Shown here in pieces: positions 15,383-20,893 of a DNA stretch of 24,323 nucleotides. This stretch comes from a virus: positions 1-24,323 of the IMG/VR virus record IMGVR_UViG_3300035187_002882; one strand, 5' to 3'. Numbering within the stretch: position 1 is the first letter of the stretch; each line of letters starts with the position of its first letter. A program made the position numbers and the translations under genes. The notes beneath the pieces are model-generated. The model was not told where the DNA came from, did no database searches, and worked only from the letters and a program-made list of their open reading frames with translations.

Positions 15383-15390
15383 TATTTATA
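15383..15390 (-). promoter_or_regulatory. T4-type late promoter, exact TATAAATA, containing the hsp20 stop
   Basis: The minus strand reads GTATAAATAATA. The TAA at 15386-15388 is the stop codon of hsp20, and the eight bases match the T4 late core exactly. Transcripts would begin at the structured element 15314-15380. Confidence 0.6.
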
Positions 15391-15844
15391 CAATTCCATA
15401 ATATCTTCTTTTCTGTTGATCAGGAATGACTCTCATTAGTTCAACTTTCAGTAGACCATCAGCATAAGTGATATTACCAACTTCAACATCACTTGCAAGA
15501 TTGAACGATCTTGTAAATGTTCTCTTAGCTAATCCTCTATGAACATATTCATCGGATTCACTTTCTTCTGATCCTTTGCCCTTAGAGGAAATAACCAGAA
15601 CATTGAATTCTGTGGTAACTTGAATCTCTTCTTTCTTCCAGCCAGCTAGCGCCATTTCAATATACCATTTCGATCCAGATTCCTTCACAATATTATATGG
15701 AGGATAGCTAGTCATAGTGTTCGATCCAAATGCATGAACTCTGTTGACTACATCTTCTAAGCCAACACTATATTTGTGAACACCGTTTAGAATTGCTTCT
15801 AGGTCTTTAGTTGTGTATTTGTTGCTTGTAATATTCCAAGTCAT
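15386..15844 (-). CDS. hsp20: Hsp20 small heat-shock protein (152 aa)
   Basis: The protein contains an alpha-crystallin domain at about residues 48-142: PPYNIVKESGSKWYIEMALAG, then VLVISSKG, then the conserved loop and strand HRGLAKRTFTRSFNLASDV and YADGLLKVEL (the usual A-x-G-x-L position). Small heat-shock proteins form oligomers that hold unfolding proteins in a refoldable state. Phage versions are common in T4-like cyanophages and may protect assembling particles or host machinery. The N-terminal arm (1-45) is short and the tail ends near YYGIV. GGAG lies seven bases before ATG 15844. The leader (15845-15937) is long and structured, and transcription ends or restarts around TATAAATA at its stop. 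Confidence 0.9.
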   Translation of the reverse strand: MTWNITSNKYTTKDLEAILNGVHKYSVGLEDVVNRVHAFGSNTMTSYPPYNIVKESGSKWYIEMALAGWKKEEIQVTTEFNVLVISSKGKGSEESESDEYVHRGLAKRTFTRSFNLASDVEVGNITYADGLLKVELMRVIPDQQKRRYYGIV

Positions 15845-15937
15845 TGTTATTCTCCTATTAAGCGAGTGGTTTACATTACGGATCTAAAAGACTCCGCTTT
15901 AGCGAATGGGTAGCTGTGCCTCTTCCCATCACTACTA
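15845..15937 (-). promoter_or_regulatory. Structured leader of hsp20
   Basis: The roughly 93 bases between the TATAAT-like box and the hsp20 ATG have no reading frame. They can form at least two hairpins on the minus strand: ATGGG/CCCAT with a 14-base loop, and CGGA/TCCG extended by TCT/AGA (one bulge, TTT loop). The ribosome-binding site AGGAG lies downstream of them. It may be a translational control element, but no known riboswitch or thermometer class is recognised. Confidence 0.3.
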
Positions 15938-15943
15938 ATTATA
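15938..15943 (-). promoter_or_regulatory. TATAAT-like -10 box upstream of hsp20
   Basis: The minus strand reads ACTATTATAATTAG right after the terminator at 15953-15976. The 11 bases ACTATTATAAT are identical to the -10 region of the consensus promoter at 19671-19676. No good -35 box is visible at the expected distance, so it would need an activator or another sigma factor. Confidence 0.4.
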
Positions 15944-15952
15944 ATAGTTTAC

Positions 15953-15976
15953 AAAAAAAGCGGGGTTCGGAACCCC
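15953..15976 (-). terminator. Rho-independent terminator after the 47-aa gene
   Basis: The stem GGGGTT/AACCCC with a three-base loop is followed by GC and seven T residues on the minus strand. It closes the clamp/loader/regA unit after the 47-aa gene. Confidence 0.85.
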
Positions 15977-15998
15977 ACCATCAATAGTTCGGTTAATG

Positions 15999-16142
15999 TC
16001 ACCCATATTCAATAAACGACATTAATATATGGTTACCATCTTTCCTAACTTCATCTAAGTATTTTTTGCCCCAGCCAATGTTTTTCCAGAAAACTTTACC
16101 ATCAGGCTGCAGTAGCATGACTCTAAGATATCTGGAAGCCAT
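15999..16142 (-). CDS. Small phage protein (47 aa)
   Basis: The ATG at 16142 follows the regA stop by one base. The product (MASRYLRVMLLQPDGKVFWK, then a WGKKYLDEVRKDG segment) has the look of a compact alpha/beta mini-protein with an aromatic and basic surface. No family is recognised. A terminator follows 22 bases after the TGA stop, so it is the last gene of the clamp/loader unit. Tight coupling and protein-like composition support it as real. Confidence 0.6.
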   Translation of the reverse strand: MASRYLRVMLLQPDGKVFWKNIGWGKKYLDEVRKDGNHILMSFIEYG

Positions 16143-16143
16143 A

Positions 16144-16575
16144 TTATGCCGTTGCTTCTACTTTCTTTTTACCAATATTATACTTGCTCTCTAGAGTCCA
16201 CTCATGCTTTTCTTTATAAGCAATGATCTTAATTTGATTGAGAGGTGCAATATCTTCAATAGAATCTTGATTGACAATATCAATCAATCCCCAATCAGAA
16301 AGAAGTCTCGCAATGCGATTTCTCCTTTGAACATCATTAGCAGAAAGATTTGCAATTTTACCATCAAGAGCAAATAATTCCTTGAAGTGAACAATATAAT
16401 ACTTTCCTCTTTTATGAAGAATATGGCAAGACTGATAAAGCTTCTTTTCTTTTCTTGACGCAACTCCAATACGAGTTAACGTCTCACGAACTTTCAAGAA
16501 GTCATCAGGTTGTTTGAGAATAACCTCAACCATTTTATCCTGCGACCAATCATAATCTGTTTCAATGTTACTCAT
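16144..16575 (-). CDS. regA: RegA translational repressor (143 aa)
   Basis: From Met15 onward the sequence follows T4 RegA closely: VILKQPDDFLKVRETLTRIG, then LYQSCHILHKRGKYYIVHFKE, then RRNRIARLLSDWGLIDIV and KEKHEWTLESKYNIG. RegA binds AU-rich sequences around start codons of early phage mRNAs and blocks ribosome binding, including its own message in T4. There is a 14-residue acidic N-terminal extension relative to the 122-aa T4 protein. The ATG overlaps the gp62 stop as ATGA, matching the T4 order 62-regA. Unlike T4, gene 43 does not follow directly. Confidence 0.95.
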   Translation of the reverse strand: MSNIETDYDWSQDKMVEVILKQPDDFLKVRETLTRIGVASRKEKKLYQSCHILHKRGKYYIVHFKELFALDGKIANLSANDVQRRNRIARLLSDWGLIDIVNQDSIEDIAPLNQIKIIAYKEKHEWTLESKYNIGKKKVEATA

Positions 16576-16973
16576 GTTTTTCCTCCACGATATAATTTCT
16601 TTTTAATTAAATCTATCTGTTGTCTATTTAGAAGCTTAAGAGCAGATTTTGCTTTATCTTGACTATACCCAAAATACTCTTGAATAATCAAAACATCATC
16701 TTCTGTTTCTTTTTTACTCCAAGGAGAAAACCTTTTGTTTTTCCTCACACTATTTAGCAAATAATCATAATGAAGTTTTTTATCAATATGATATTTAACA
16801 TTCATTTCATTGACATGCATAATAGTGTCAATGAAATTTGCCAAGCACTTATTAATAATAAAAGGAGGATAGTTTTTTTCCCACCCTTTGTCTTCGGTTT
16901 CTAAAAGATTATTCTTAACATGATTAATCGAATTGAGATAATCTTTTAATGGGTAGTTTTTATCAAATGACAT
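16572..16973 (-). CDS. 62: Clamp-loader small subunit gp62 (133 aa)
   Basis: The assignment rests on position (44, 62, regA) and sequence character: PLKDYLNSINHVKNNL, NYPPFIINKCLANFIDTIMH, and LLNSVRKNKRFSPWSKK are typical of gp62 in T4-like marine phages. With four gp44 subunits it loads the gp45 clamp on DNA. It is clearly shorter than T4 gp62 (187 aa). The start ATG 16973 overlaps the stop of the upstream 2OG oxygenase by 11 bases. Confidence 0.88.
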   Translation of the reverse strand: MSFDKNYPLKDYLNSINHVKNNLLETEDKGWEKNYPPFIINKCLANFIDTIMHVNEMNVKYHIDKKLHYDYLLNSVRKNKRFSPWSKKETEDDVLIIQEYFGYSQDKAKSALKLLNRQQIDLIKKKLYRGGKT

Positions 16974-17487
16974 TCAAGTTACCAGCTACACTAATACGAG
17001 TTACATCAGATTTAAAGGGATATACCTGATGAGTCAACCACGAAGGAAAAATATATATTTCATTTTCTTTTGGTAGAAAAGGACCATACTCAAACCTATT
17101 AAACTTCTGAGGTTCTCCATATGTAAATGATATCTTACCAGAAAATTGACCTTCTTCAAATTGTAATTCTTTTGGTATTTGTAAGTATATAATAAATGAT
17201 AGATCTGAATTATGTCTGTGTGGAGGATTCCATTCATACCTTTTCTGGTAGTTTACCCAGCAAGATGTTATTTCATAACAAAATTCAGATAGATATTTGT
17301 TAGTGTGAAATTTAATTTCCTCTTCTGCTTTATGAGGCAAGTATATATACCTCTCATCTTCTATCTGACCAACTAAGTGTGGTCCTACATGTAAATCAGA
17401 CTCATTAGAAATATCTAATAATAGAGTTTTAATGTCGTCTGATATTTTGTCATAATATATCTTAGGACCAAAGGGAGTTAGGATCAT
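16963..17487 (-). CDS. Putative 2OG-Fe(II) oxygenase (174 aa)
   Basis: The core matches the phage/bacterial 2OG-Fe(II) oxygenase type of Pfam PF13759: PPHRHNSDLSFIIYL (H90, H92, candidate first ligands), EIYIFPSWLTHQVYPF (distal H153) and VTRISVAGN (R164 for 2-oxoglutarate). The substrate is unknown. It is inserted between the two clamp-loader genes 44 and 62, separated from 44 only by a 68-aa gene. The ATG overlaps the upstream stop as ATGA. It belongs to the same broad type as the oxygenase at 23141-23674, while the one at 10415-10987 is prolyl-hydroxylase-like. Confidence 0.8.
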   Translation of the reverse strand: MILTPFGPKIYYDKISDDIKTLLLDISNESDLHVGPHLVGQIEDERYIYLPHKAEEEIKFHTNKYLSEFCYEITSCWVNYQKRYEWNPPHRHNSDLSFIIYLQIPKELQFEEGQFSGKISFTYGEPQKFNRFEYGPFLPKENEIYIFPSWLTHQVYPFKSDVTRISVAGNLNVI

Positions 17488-17690
17488 AATTCTTTCACAT
17501 CAATTACTCGTATTTTACGTTTAAACTCAGGTATATGAGCTTTTGTCATAACAATTGCCTCCGCTTCCTCTGGAGTAGCTGCTTCAATTACAATTTTTTC
17601 GGTATAGAAATCTCTGGTTTGCTCATTACAATAATCAAAATCGCATGAGTAACAACCAGATTCTTTTTGATAGGTTACTTGAAACTGCAT
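17484..17690 (-). CDS. Small phage protein of unknown function (68 aa)
   Basis: The product starts MQFQVTYQKESGCYSCDFDY and ends KRKIRVIDVKEL. The residues EAATPEEAEAIV (around 36-48) resemble a short helix seen in small alpha/beta proteins that sample strand-helix-strand folds. Two nearby cysteines (13 and 16) could bind metal, but no full zinc motif is visible. It starts 16 bases inside the end of gp44 and overlaps the next oxygenase gene as ATGA. Confidence 0.7.
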   Translation of the reverse strand: MQFQVTYQKESGCYSCDFDYCNEQTRDFYTEKIVIEAATPEEAEAIVMTKAHIPEFKRKIRVIDVKEL

Positions 17691-18625
17691 CGTAGCATTA
17701 CCTCTGTTAAAAATGCAACTAAGTTAATTTCTTGGTCTGCAACAAAGGAAGATTTATATTGATATTCACCAATAATTAATACTGCTTCAGGAATACTTTT
17801 TGGCTCAAAATAAGAATACAGATTGTCATAGATTTTTCTCATGATAGTATTTGGATCGTTATCCATATTAGTAACAACCCACTTCTTCATGTTTGTGAAT
17901 TCTCTGTTGCGCAAATATTTAGCTAGCTCTGACATACTGTTATCAGAGAGAGCAGACAGAACGCCAACATCAACTTTCCCATTCGTCGAATATCTTTGAA
18001 GTTCATTAATACAACGCCTAAAATCTGGGAAGTATTTTAGGATCAGTTCTGCAATAACTTTTTCAGAATATTCAACATTTTCTAGAGAGAGAATTTCTTT
18101 AATTCTCTCCATGAATTTAATTGCCAATTCTTGCTTTGCCTTTCCCCTGATAGAAAAATCTACGACACTGCAGCGAGAATGAAGTGGATCGATGATTTTA
18201 TTTTTATAATTGCAAGTAAAAATAAATCTACAGTTACCATGAAATTCTTCCATGGCAGAACGAAGCAAAAGTTGAACGTCAGGGGTGGTATTATCAGCCT
18301 CGTCAATGATTAGAACTTTGTGCTTGCAAGAGCCAACCAAGGATACCGTTCCCGCAAATGTCTTAGCGGTATTGCGTACCGTATCAAGAAATCTGCCTTC
18401 GTCTGATCCGTTGATAACATATACATCTGCTCCCAATTCTTGACATAGTGCTTTAGCTACAGTCGTTTTTCCAATACCAGGAGTTCCGTGAAGGAGGAGA
18501 TTAGGGATTTCTCCCTTCTCTAAAAATCCACGGAATGTTGTTTTTGTTTCTTCTGGTAGGATACAGTCTTCAATTGTTTTGGGTCGATACTTTTCAACCC
18601 AAAGAAAATCATGATATGAACTCAT
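17675..18625 (-). CDS. 44: Clamp-loader ATPase subunit gp44 (316 aa)
   Basis: This is an AAA+ clamp loader. WVEKYRPKTIEDCILP is the conserved opening, Walker A is GTPGIGKTT (47-55), Walker B is LIIDEAD (105-111), and the SRC arginine finger is at 150-152. The C-terminal helical collar follows. It opens and loads gp45 together with gp62. The length is almost that of T4 gp44 (319 aa). It lies 13 bases after the gp45 stop with a GAGG ribosome-binding site. Confidence 0.96.
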   Translation of the reverse strand: MSSYHDFLWVEKYRPKTIEDCILPEETKTTFRGFLEKGEIPNLLLHGTPGIGKTTVAKALCQELGADVYVINGSDEGRFLDTVRNTAKTFAGTVSLVGSCKHKVLIIDEADNTTPDVQLLLRSAMEEFHGNCRFIFTCNYKNKIIDPLHSRCSVVDFSIRGKAKQELAIKFMERIKEILSLENVEYSEKVIAELILKYFPDFRRCINELQRYSTNGKVDVGVLSALSDNSMSELAKYLRNREFTNMKKWVVTNMDNDPNTIMRKIYDNLYSYFEPKSIPEAVLIIGEYQYKSSFVADQEINLVAFLTEVMLRCSFK

Positions 18626-18638
18626 TTATGCCTCACAA

Positions 18639-19322
18639 TTAATTTGGTTCTAGTGCGATAAAATATTCGAGTTTTGATTTACTGTCAACAAATTTAGCAG
18701 CATTTGCATCACTAATTTCCACATCATAGAAGAGTGGTGATTTTTCAGCTGCCATGACTCTCAAGTTTTCCATTTTCATGCAAAAACAAAATTCTCGATC
18801 ATCTTCACCAACTATAACAGAAAATGCATTAGAAGTATCATTCTCTTTATCTCTTACAGAGGCAACGATCGATCCAGTTCCATCAGAATAAAAACAAAGA
18901 TCTTTTACTTGATAGATTGAAGCTGCTCTCTGCAACTTAGCAATGTCATTGTAACTTAGCCTGAACTTACAATATGTCGAAGGGAATCTGATCTGATCTG
19001 GTGCCTTCTGAATAATTTCAGGATCTGCGTAAAAGATTTCAGTATGAGATTTGGAATTGTTATCTCGAATGATCAAACACTTCTCTTTACTAAGATCAAA
19101 TACTGGATTTTCGAACAGAGCCAGACCATTAATCACAAATCCCAAATCGTAAATAGGAATCTGCTTGGTGAAATCTTCCTCAACTTCCGCGTAAGCAATA
19201 ATGGTTTTACTTACTGACATTGTTGAGATTTTATTTCCAGGATTTATTACAATCGATTTATTAATAGAAATAAAGTTCTTAAGAATATTGATTGTATTTT
19301 TAGAGATTTGAACATTGCTCAT
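18639..19322 (-). CDS. 45: Sliding clamp gp45 (227 aa)
   Basis: This is the phage processivity clamp, a trimeric ring that tethers gp43 and, in T4, also activates late transcription through gp33 and gp55. The length (227 aa) matches T4 gp45 (228 aa), and the sequence pattern (ILKNFISINKSIVINPGNKI, YDLGFVINGLALF, MKMENLRVM, KFVDSKSKLEYFIALEPN) is that of T4-like clamps. It is placed directly before 44 and 62. The ATG overlaps the preceding stop as ATGA. Its presence fits the T4-type late promoters seen in this window. Confidence 0.94.
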   Translation of the reverse strand: MSNVQISKNTINILKNFISINKSIVINPGNKISTMSVSKTIIAYAEVEEDFTKQIPIYDLGFVINGLALFENPVFDLSKEKCLIIRDNNSKSHTEIFYADPEIIQKAPDQIRFPSTYCKFRLSYNDIAKLQRAASIYQVKDLCFYSDGTGSIVASVRDKENDTSNAFSVIVGEDDREFCFCMKMENLRVMAAEKSPLFYDVEISDANAAKFVDSKSKLEYFIALEPN

Positions 19323-19630
19323 GGTTTGAACTCCTGAAGACCGTTTTGTGTACGAGAATAATGCTTATCAAAATGAAGTAATAGCATAGCATAGTGAATT
19401 ACTTTCATTAAGTCTCGCTTGTTGCGACCTTCTTTATCACCATAACGACTCCCATACTTTAGGATATTTGCCTGACAAAAGGCAGAGGCAAGACCTTTGG
19501 CTGCCATCAGATCAATAGTCTGAATATCTTCATACTCTTCCTCGTCACCACAGTAATGACCTCGATATGTGCTAACTACATATTCTTCAATGTCTTTAAG
19601 AATTTTTTCTTCATTGTATTTCCACTGCAT
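19319..19630 (-). CDS. DUF3310-like protein (103 aa)
   Basis: The segment QANILKYGSRYGDKEGRNKRDLMKVIHYAMLLL (residues 53-86) fits the pattern of DUF3310 proteins (a hydrophobic helix, KYxxR, a basic glycine loop, then a DLxK helix), widespread in phages and without established function. The N-terminal part (YNEEKILKDIEEYVVSTYRGHYCGD) holds a GHYCGD element often conserved in these proteins. It is the first gene after a consensus sigma70 promoter (19671-19699) and is translationally coupled to the clamp gene. Confidence 0.75.
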   Translation of the reverse strand: MQWKYNEEKILKDIEEYVVSTYRGHYCGDEEEYEDIQTIDLMAAKGLASAFCQANILKYGSRYGDKEGRNKRDLMKVIHYAMLLLHFDKHYSRTQNGLQEFKP

Positions 19631-19645
19631 AATAATTCTCCAAGT

Positions 19646-19668
19646 AAAAAGGGGAGTTAACCTCCCCT
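19646..19668 (-). terminator. Rho-independent terminator overlapping a promoter start region
   Basis: The stem GGGGAG/CTCCCC (plus one A-T pair) with a five-base loop is followed by five T residues on the minus strand. It ends transcripts coming from the CobS-like gene, while the promoter at 19671-19699 would start inside it. Confidence 0.8.
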
Positions 19669-19670
19669 GT

Positions 19671-19699
19671 ATTATAATAGTGTCTTAGAACTTTGTCAA
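19671..19699 (-). promoter_or_regulatory. Consensus sigma70 promoter (TTGACA - 17 bp - TATAAT)
   Basis: On the minus strand TTGACA (19694-19699) and TATAAT (19671-19676) are separated by exactly 17 bases, a perfect match to the bacterial housekeeping consensus. The -35 box overlaps the TGA stop of the CobS-like gene. The expected start is near 19664, inside the 5' arm of the terminator. It drives the 103-aa gene and the 45-44-62-regA unit and is probably an early promoter read by host polymerase. Confidence 0.9.
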
Positions 19700-20814
19700 T
19701 TCTCCTCCGTGATTTCGATTTCGATTTCTGCAGAATTGTTAATATCTACAGTCTCATCAACTTTATCGTAAAGTTCTAGGAACGATTGCTTAGTCTCATC
19801 ATCAAATCGATTCAAGCAAACTTTGATTGCTTTAGTTCGATTCTTGAAGATACTGTAAGCCCGAATGATATGAGTCAAACGACGAGTGCTGATAATCTCA
19901 TCGATACCACCATCGTAAAACGTTTTACGAATGATATCTGCCCAGTCGGAAAGTTTTTGAGTAAAGCCAGGATCATCAATTTTAAGAGAATCACAAAGCT
20001 TATCGAGAATCTTACGCTCAACAGAGCTGCTGGGATATTCTTGCTCAAAGGTTACACAGAAACGCTCAAGGAAAGCTTCATTCAGAACATTAGTGCCGAT
20101 GAAGCGACCGTCATCAGAACCCTTGCCCTTGGTATTGGCAGTAGCAACAATATTAAATCCTTCAGAAGGCTTAATGAATTTACCTGTCTTCTTCAGAAAG
20201 ATACCTTTACCTTCAAGAATAGACTGGAGGCACAAGATCTTGTTAGAAGCAAGGTCAATCTCATCAAGCAAAAGAACAGCACCACGCTCTAGAGCTTCAA
20301 TCACGGGACCGTTGTGCCACACAGTCTCACCATTCACCAGACGGAAACCACCGATCAGATCATCCTCATCAGTTTCGATGGTGATGTTCACACGAATCAG
20401 TTCGCGCTTCAGTTGAGCACAAGCTTGCTCAACACAGAACGTTTTACCATTACCCGAAAGACCAGTAATAAACGTAGGATAAAAAAGACGGGATTGAATA
20501 ATTTTTTTAATATCGCTAAAATTACCAAACTTTACGAAGGTATCATCTTTTTTAGGAATGAGATTTTGAACTGGAACTTGCACTTCTTGCAGTTCAACTG
20601 CAGGTTCTGCTGCAGGAGCATTATAAGTATTTTCAAGCTGCTCTGCAGTCAAATTCCAGACACCCCGTTTAACTTTGTAAGGTTCAAGATGCTTCGTGGC
20701 TGTTGCATAAGAAACACCAACAACATTACAGTATGCTCGGAGCTGAGCAGTATTCAGTTCAGAGCCAAACTGAGCTTGAACGTCAGAGATTTCAAAATTA
20801 ACTTTGCGGGGCAT
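19696..20814 (-). CDS. cobS: CobS-like MoxR-type AAA+ ATPase (372 aa)
   Basis: This is a AAA+ ATPase of the MoxR/CobS kind: Walker A GLSGNGKT (118-125), Walker B LLLDEID (181-187), a sensor-like ATANTKGKG and the C-terminal helical lid (RRLTHIIRAYSIF). In bacteria CobS works with CobT in cobalt insertion into cobalamin. The phage gene is called cobS in cyanophage annotations, but no cobalamin gene is seen here, and its partner is more likely the adjacent HEXXH/VWA protein. Residues 1-65 form an extra helix-turn-helix-like domain (LNTAQLRAYCNVVGVSYATA). An extended -10 promoter and an AAGGAG-type site precede ATG 20814. Confidence 0.85.
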   Translation of the reverse strand: MPRKVNFEISDVQAQFGSELNTAQLRAYCNVVGVSYATATKHLEPYKVKRGVWNLTAEQLENTYNAPAAEPAVELQEVQVPVQNLIPKKDDTFVKFGNFSDIKKIIQSRLFYPTFITGLSGNGKTFCVEQACAQLKRELIRVNITIETDEDDLIGGFRLVNGETVWHNGPVIEALERGAVLLLDEIDLASNKILCLQSILEGKGIFLKKTGKFIKPSEGFNIVATANTKGKGSDDGRFIGTNVLNEAFLERFCVTFEQEYPSSSVERKILDKLCDSLKIDDPGFTQKLSDWADIIRKTFYDGGIDEIISTRRLTHIIRAYSIFKNRTKAIKVCLNRFDDETKQSFLELYDKVDETVDINNSAEIEIEITEEN

Positions 20815-20839
20815 TGGATCTCTCCTTGTTTACTGTTTA

Positions 20840-20848
20840 AGTATAGCA
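20840..20848 (-). promoter_or_regulatory. Extended -10 promoter for the CobS-like gene
   Basis: The minus strand reads CTGCTATACTT, that is TG-n-TATACT, an extended -10 box with no clear -35. It lies directly after the terminator that closes the VWA gene and 25 bases before ATG 20814. Confidence 0.55.
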
Positions 20849-20879
20849 GAAAAAGAAAGGGCTGAGCCAGGGCTCAGCC
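20849..20879 (-). terminator. Rho-independent terminator after the VWA gene
   Basis: The 9-bp perfect stem GGCTGAGCC/GGCTCAGCC with a very tight loop is followed by CTTTCTTTTT on the minus strand. It begins 15 bases after the TGA of the VWA gene. Confidence 0.85.
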
Positions 20880-20893
20880 AGTTTGAAAATTGG

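Noticed and set aside
15856-15935. Possible tRNA in the hsp20 leader
   Set aside because: One hairpin (CGGAGTCTTTTAGATCCG) resembles an anticodon arm, but no matching acceptor stem, T-arm (GGTTCGA type) or D-arm spacing can be found on either strand.
19696-20814. Evidence for a phage cobalamin pathway
   Set aside because: Only the CobS-like ATPase and a CobT-like partner are present. No other cobalamin gene or B12 riboswitch is seen in the window, so a metabolic role is not supported here.
20093-20865. Plus-strand open frames of 107-183 codons opposite the CobS-like gene
   Set aside because: They lie wholly antisense to a well-supported AAA+ gene, have no ribosome-binding sites or recognisable domains, and follow from its codon pattern.
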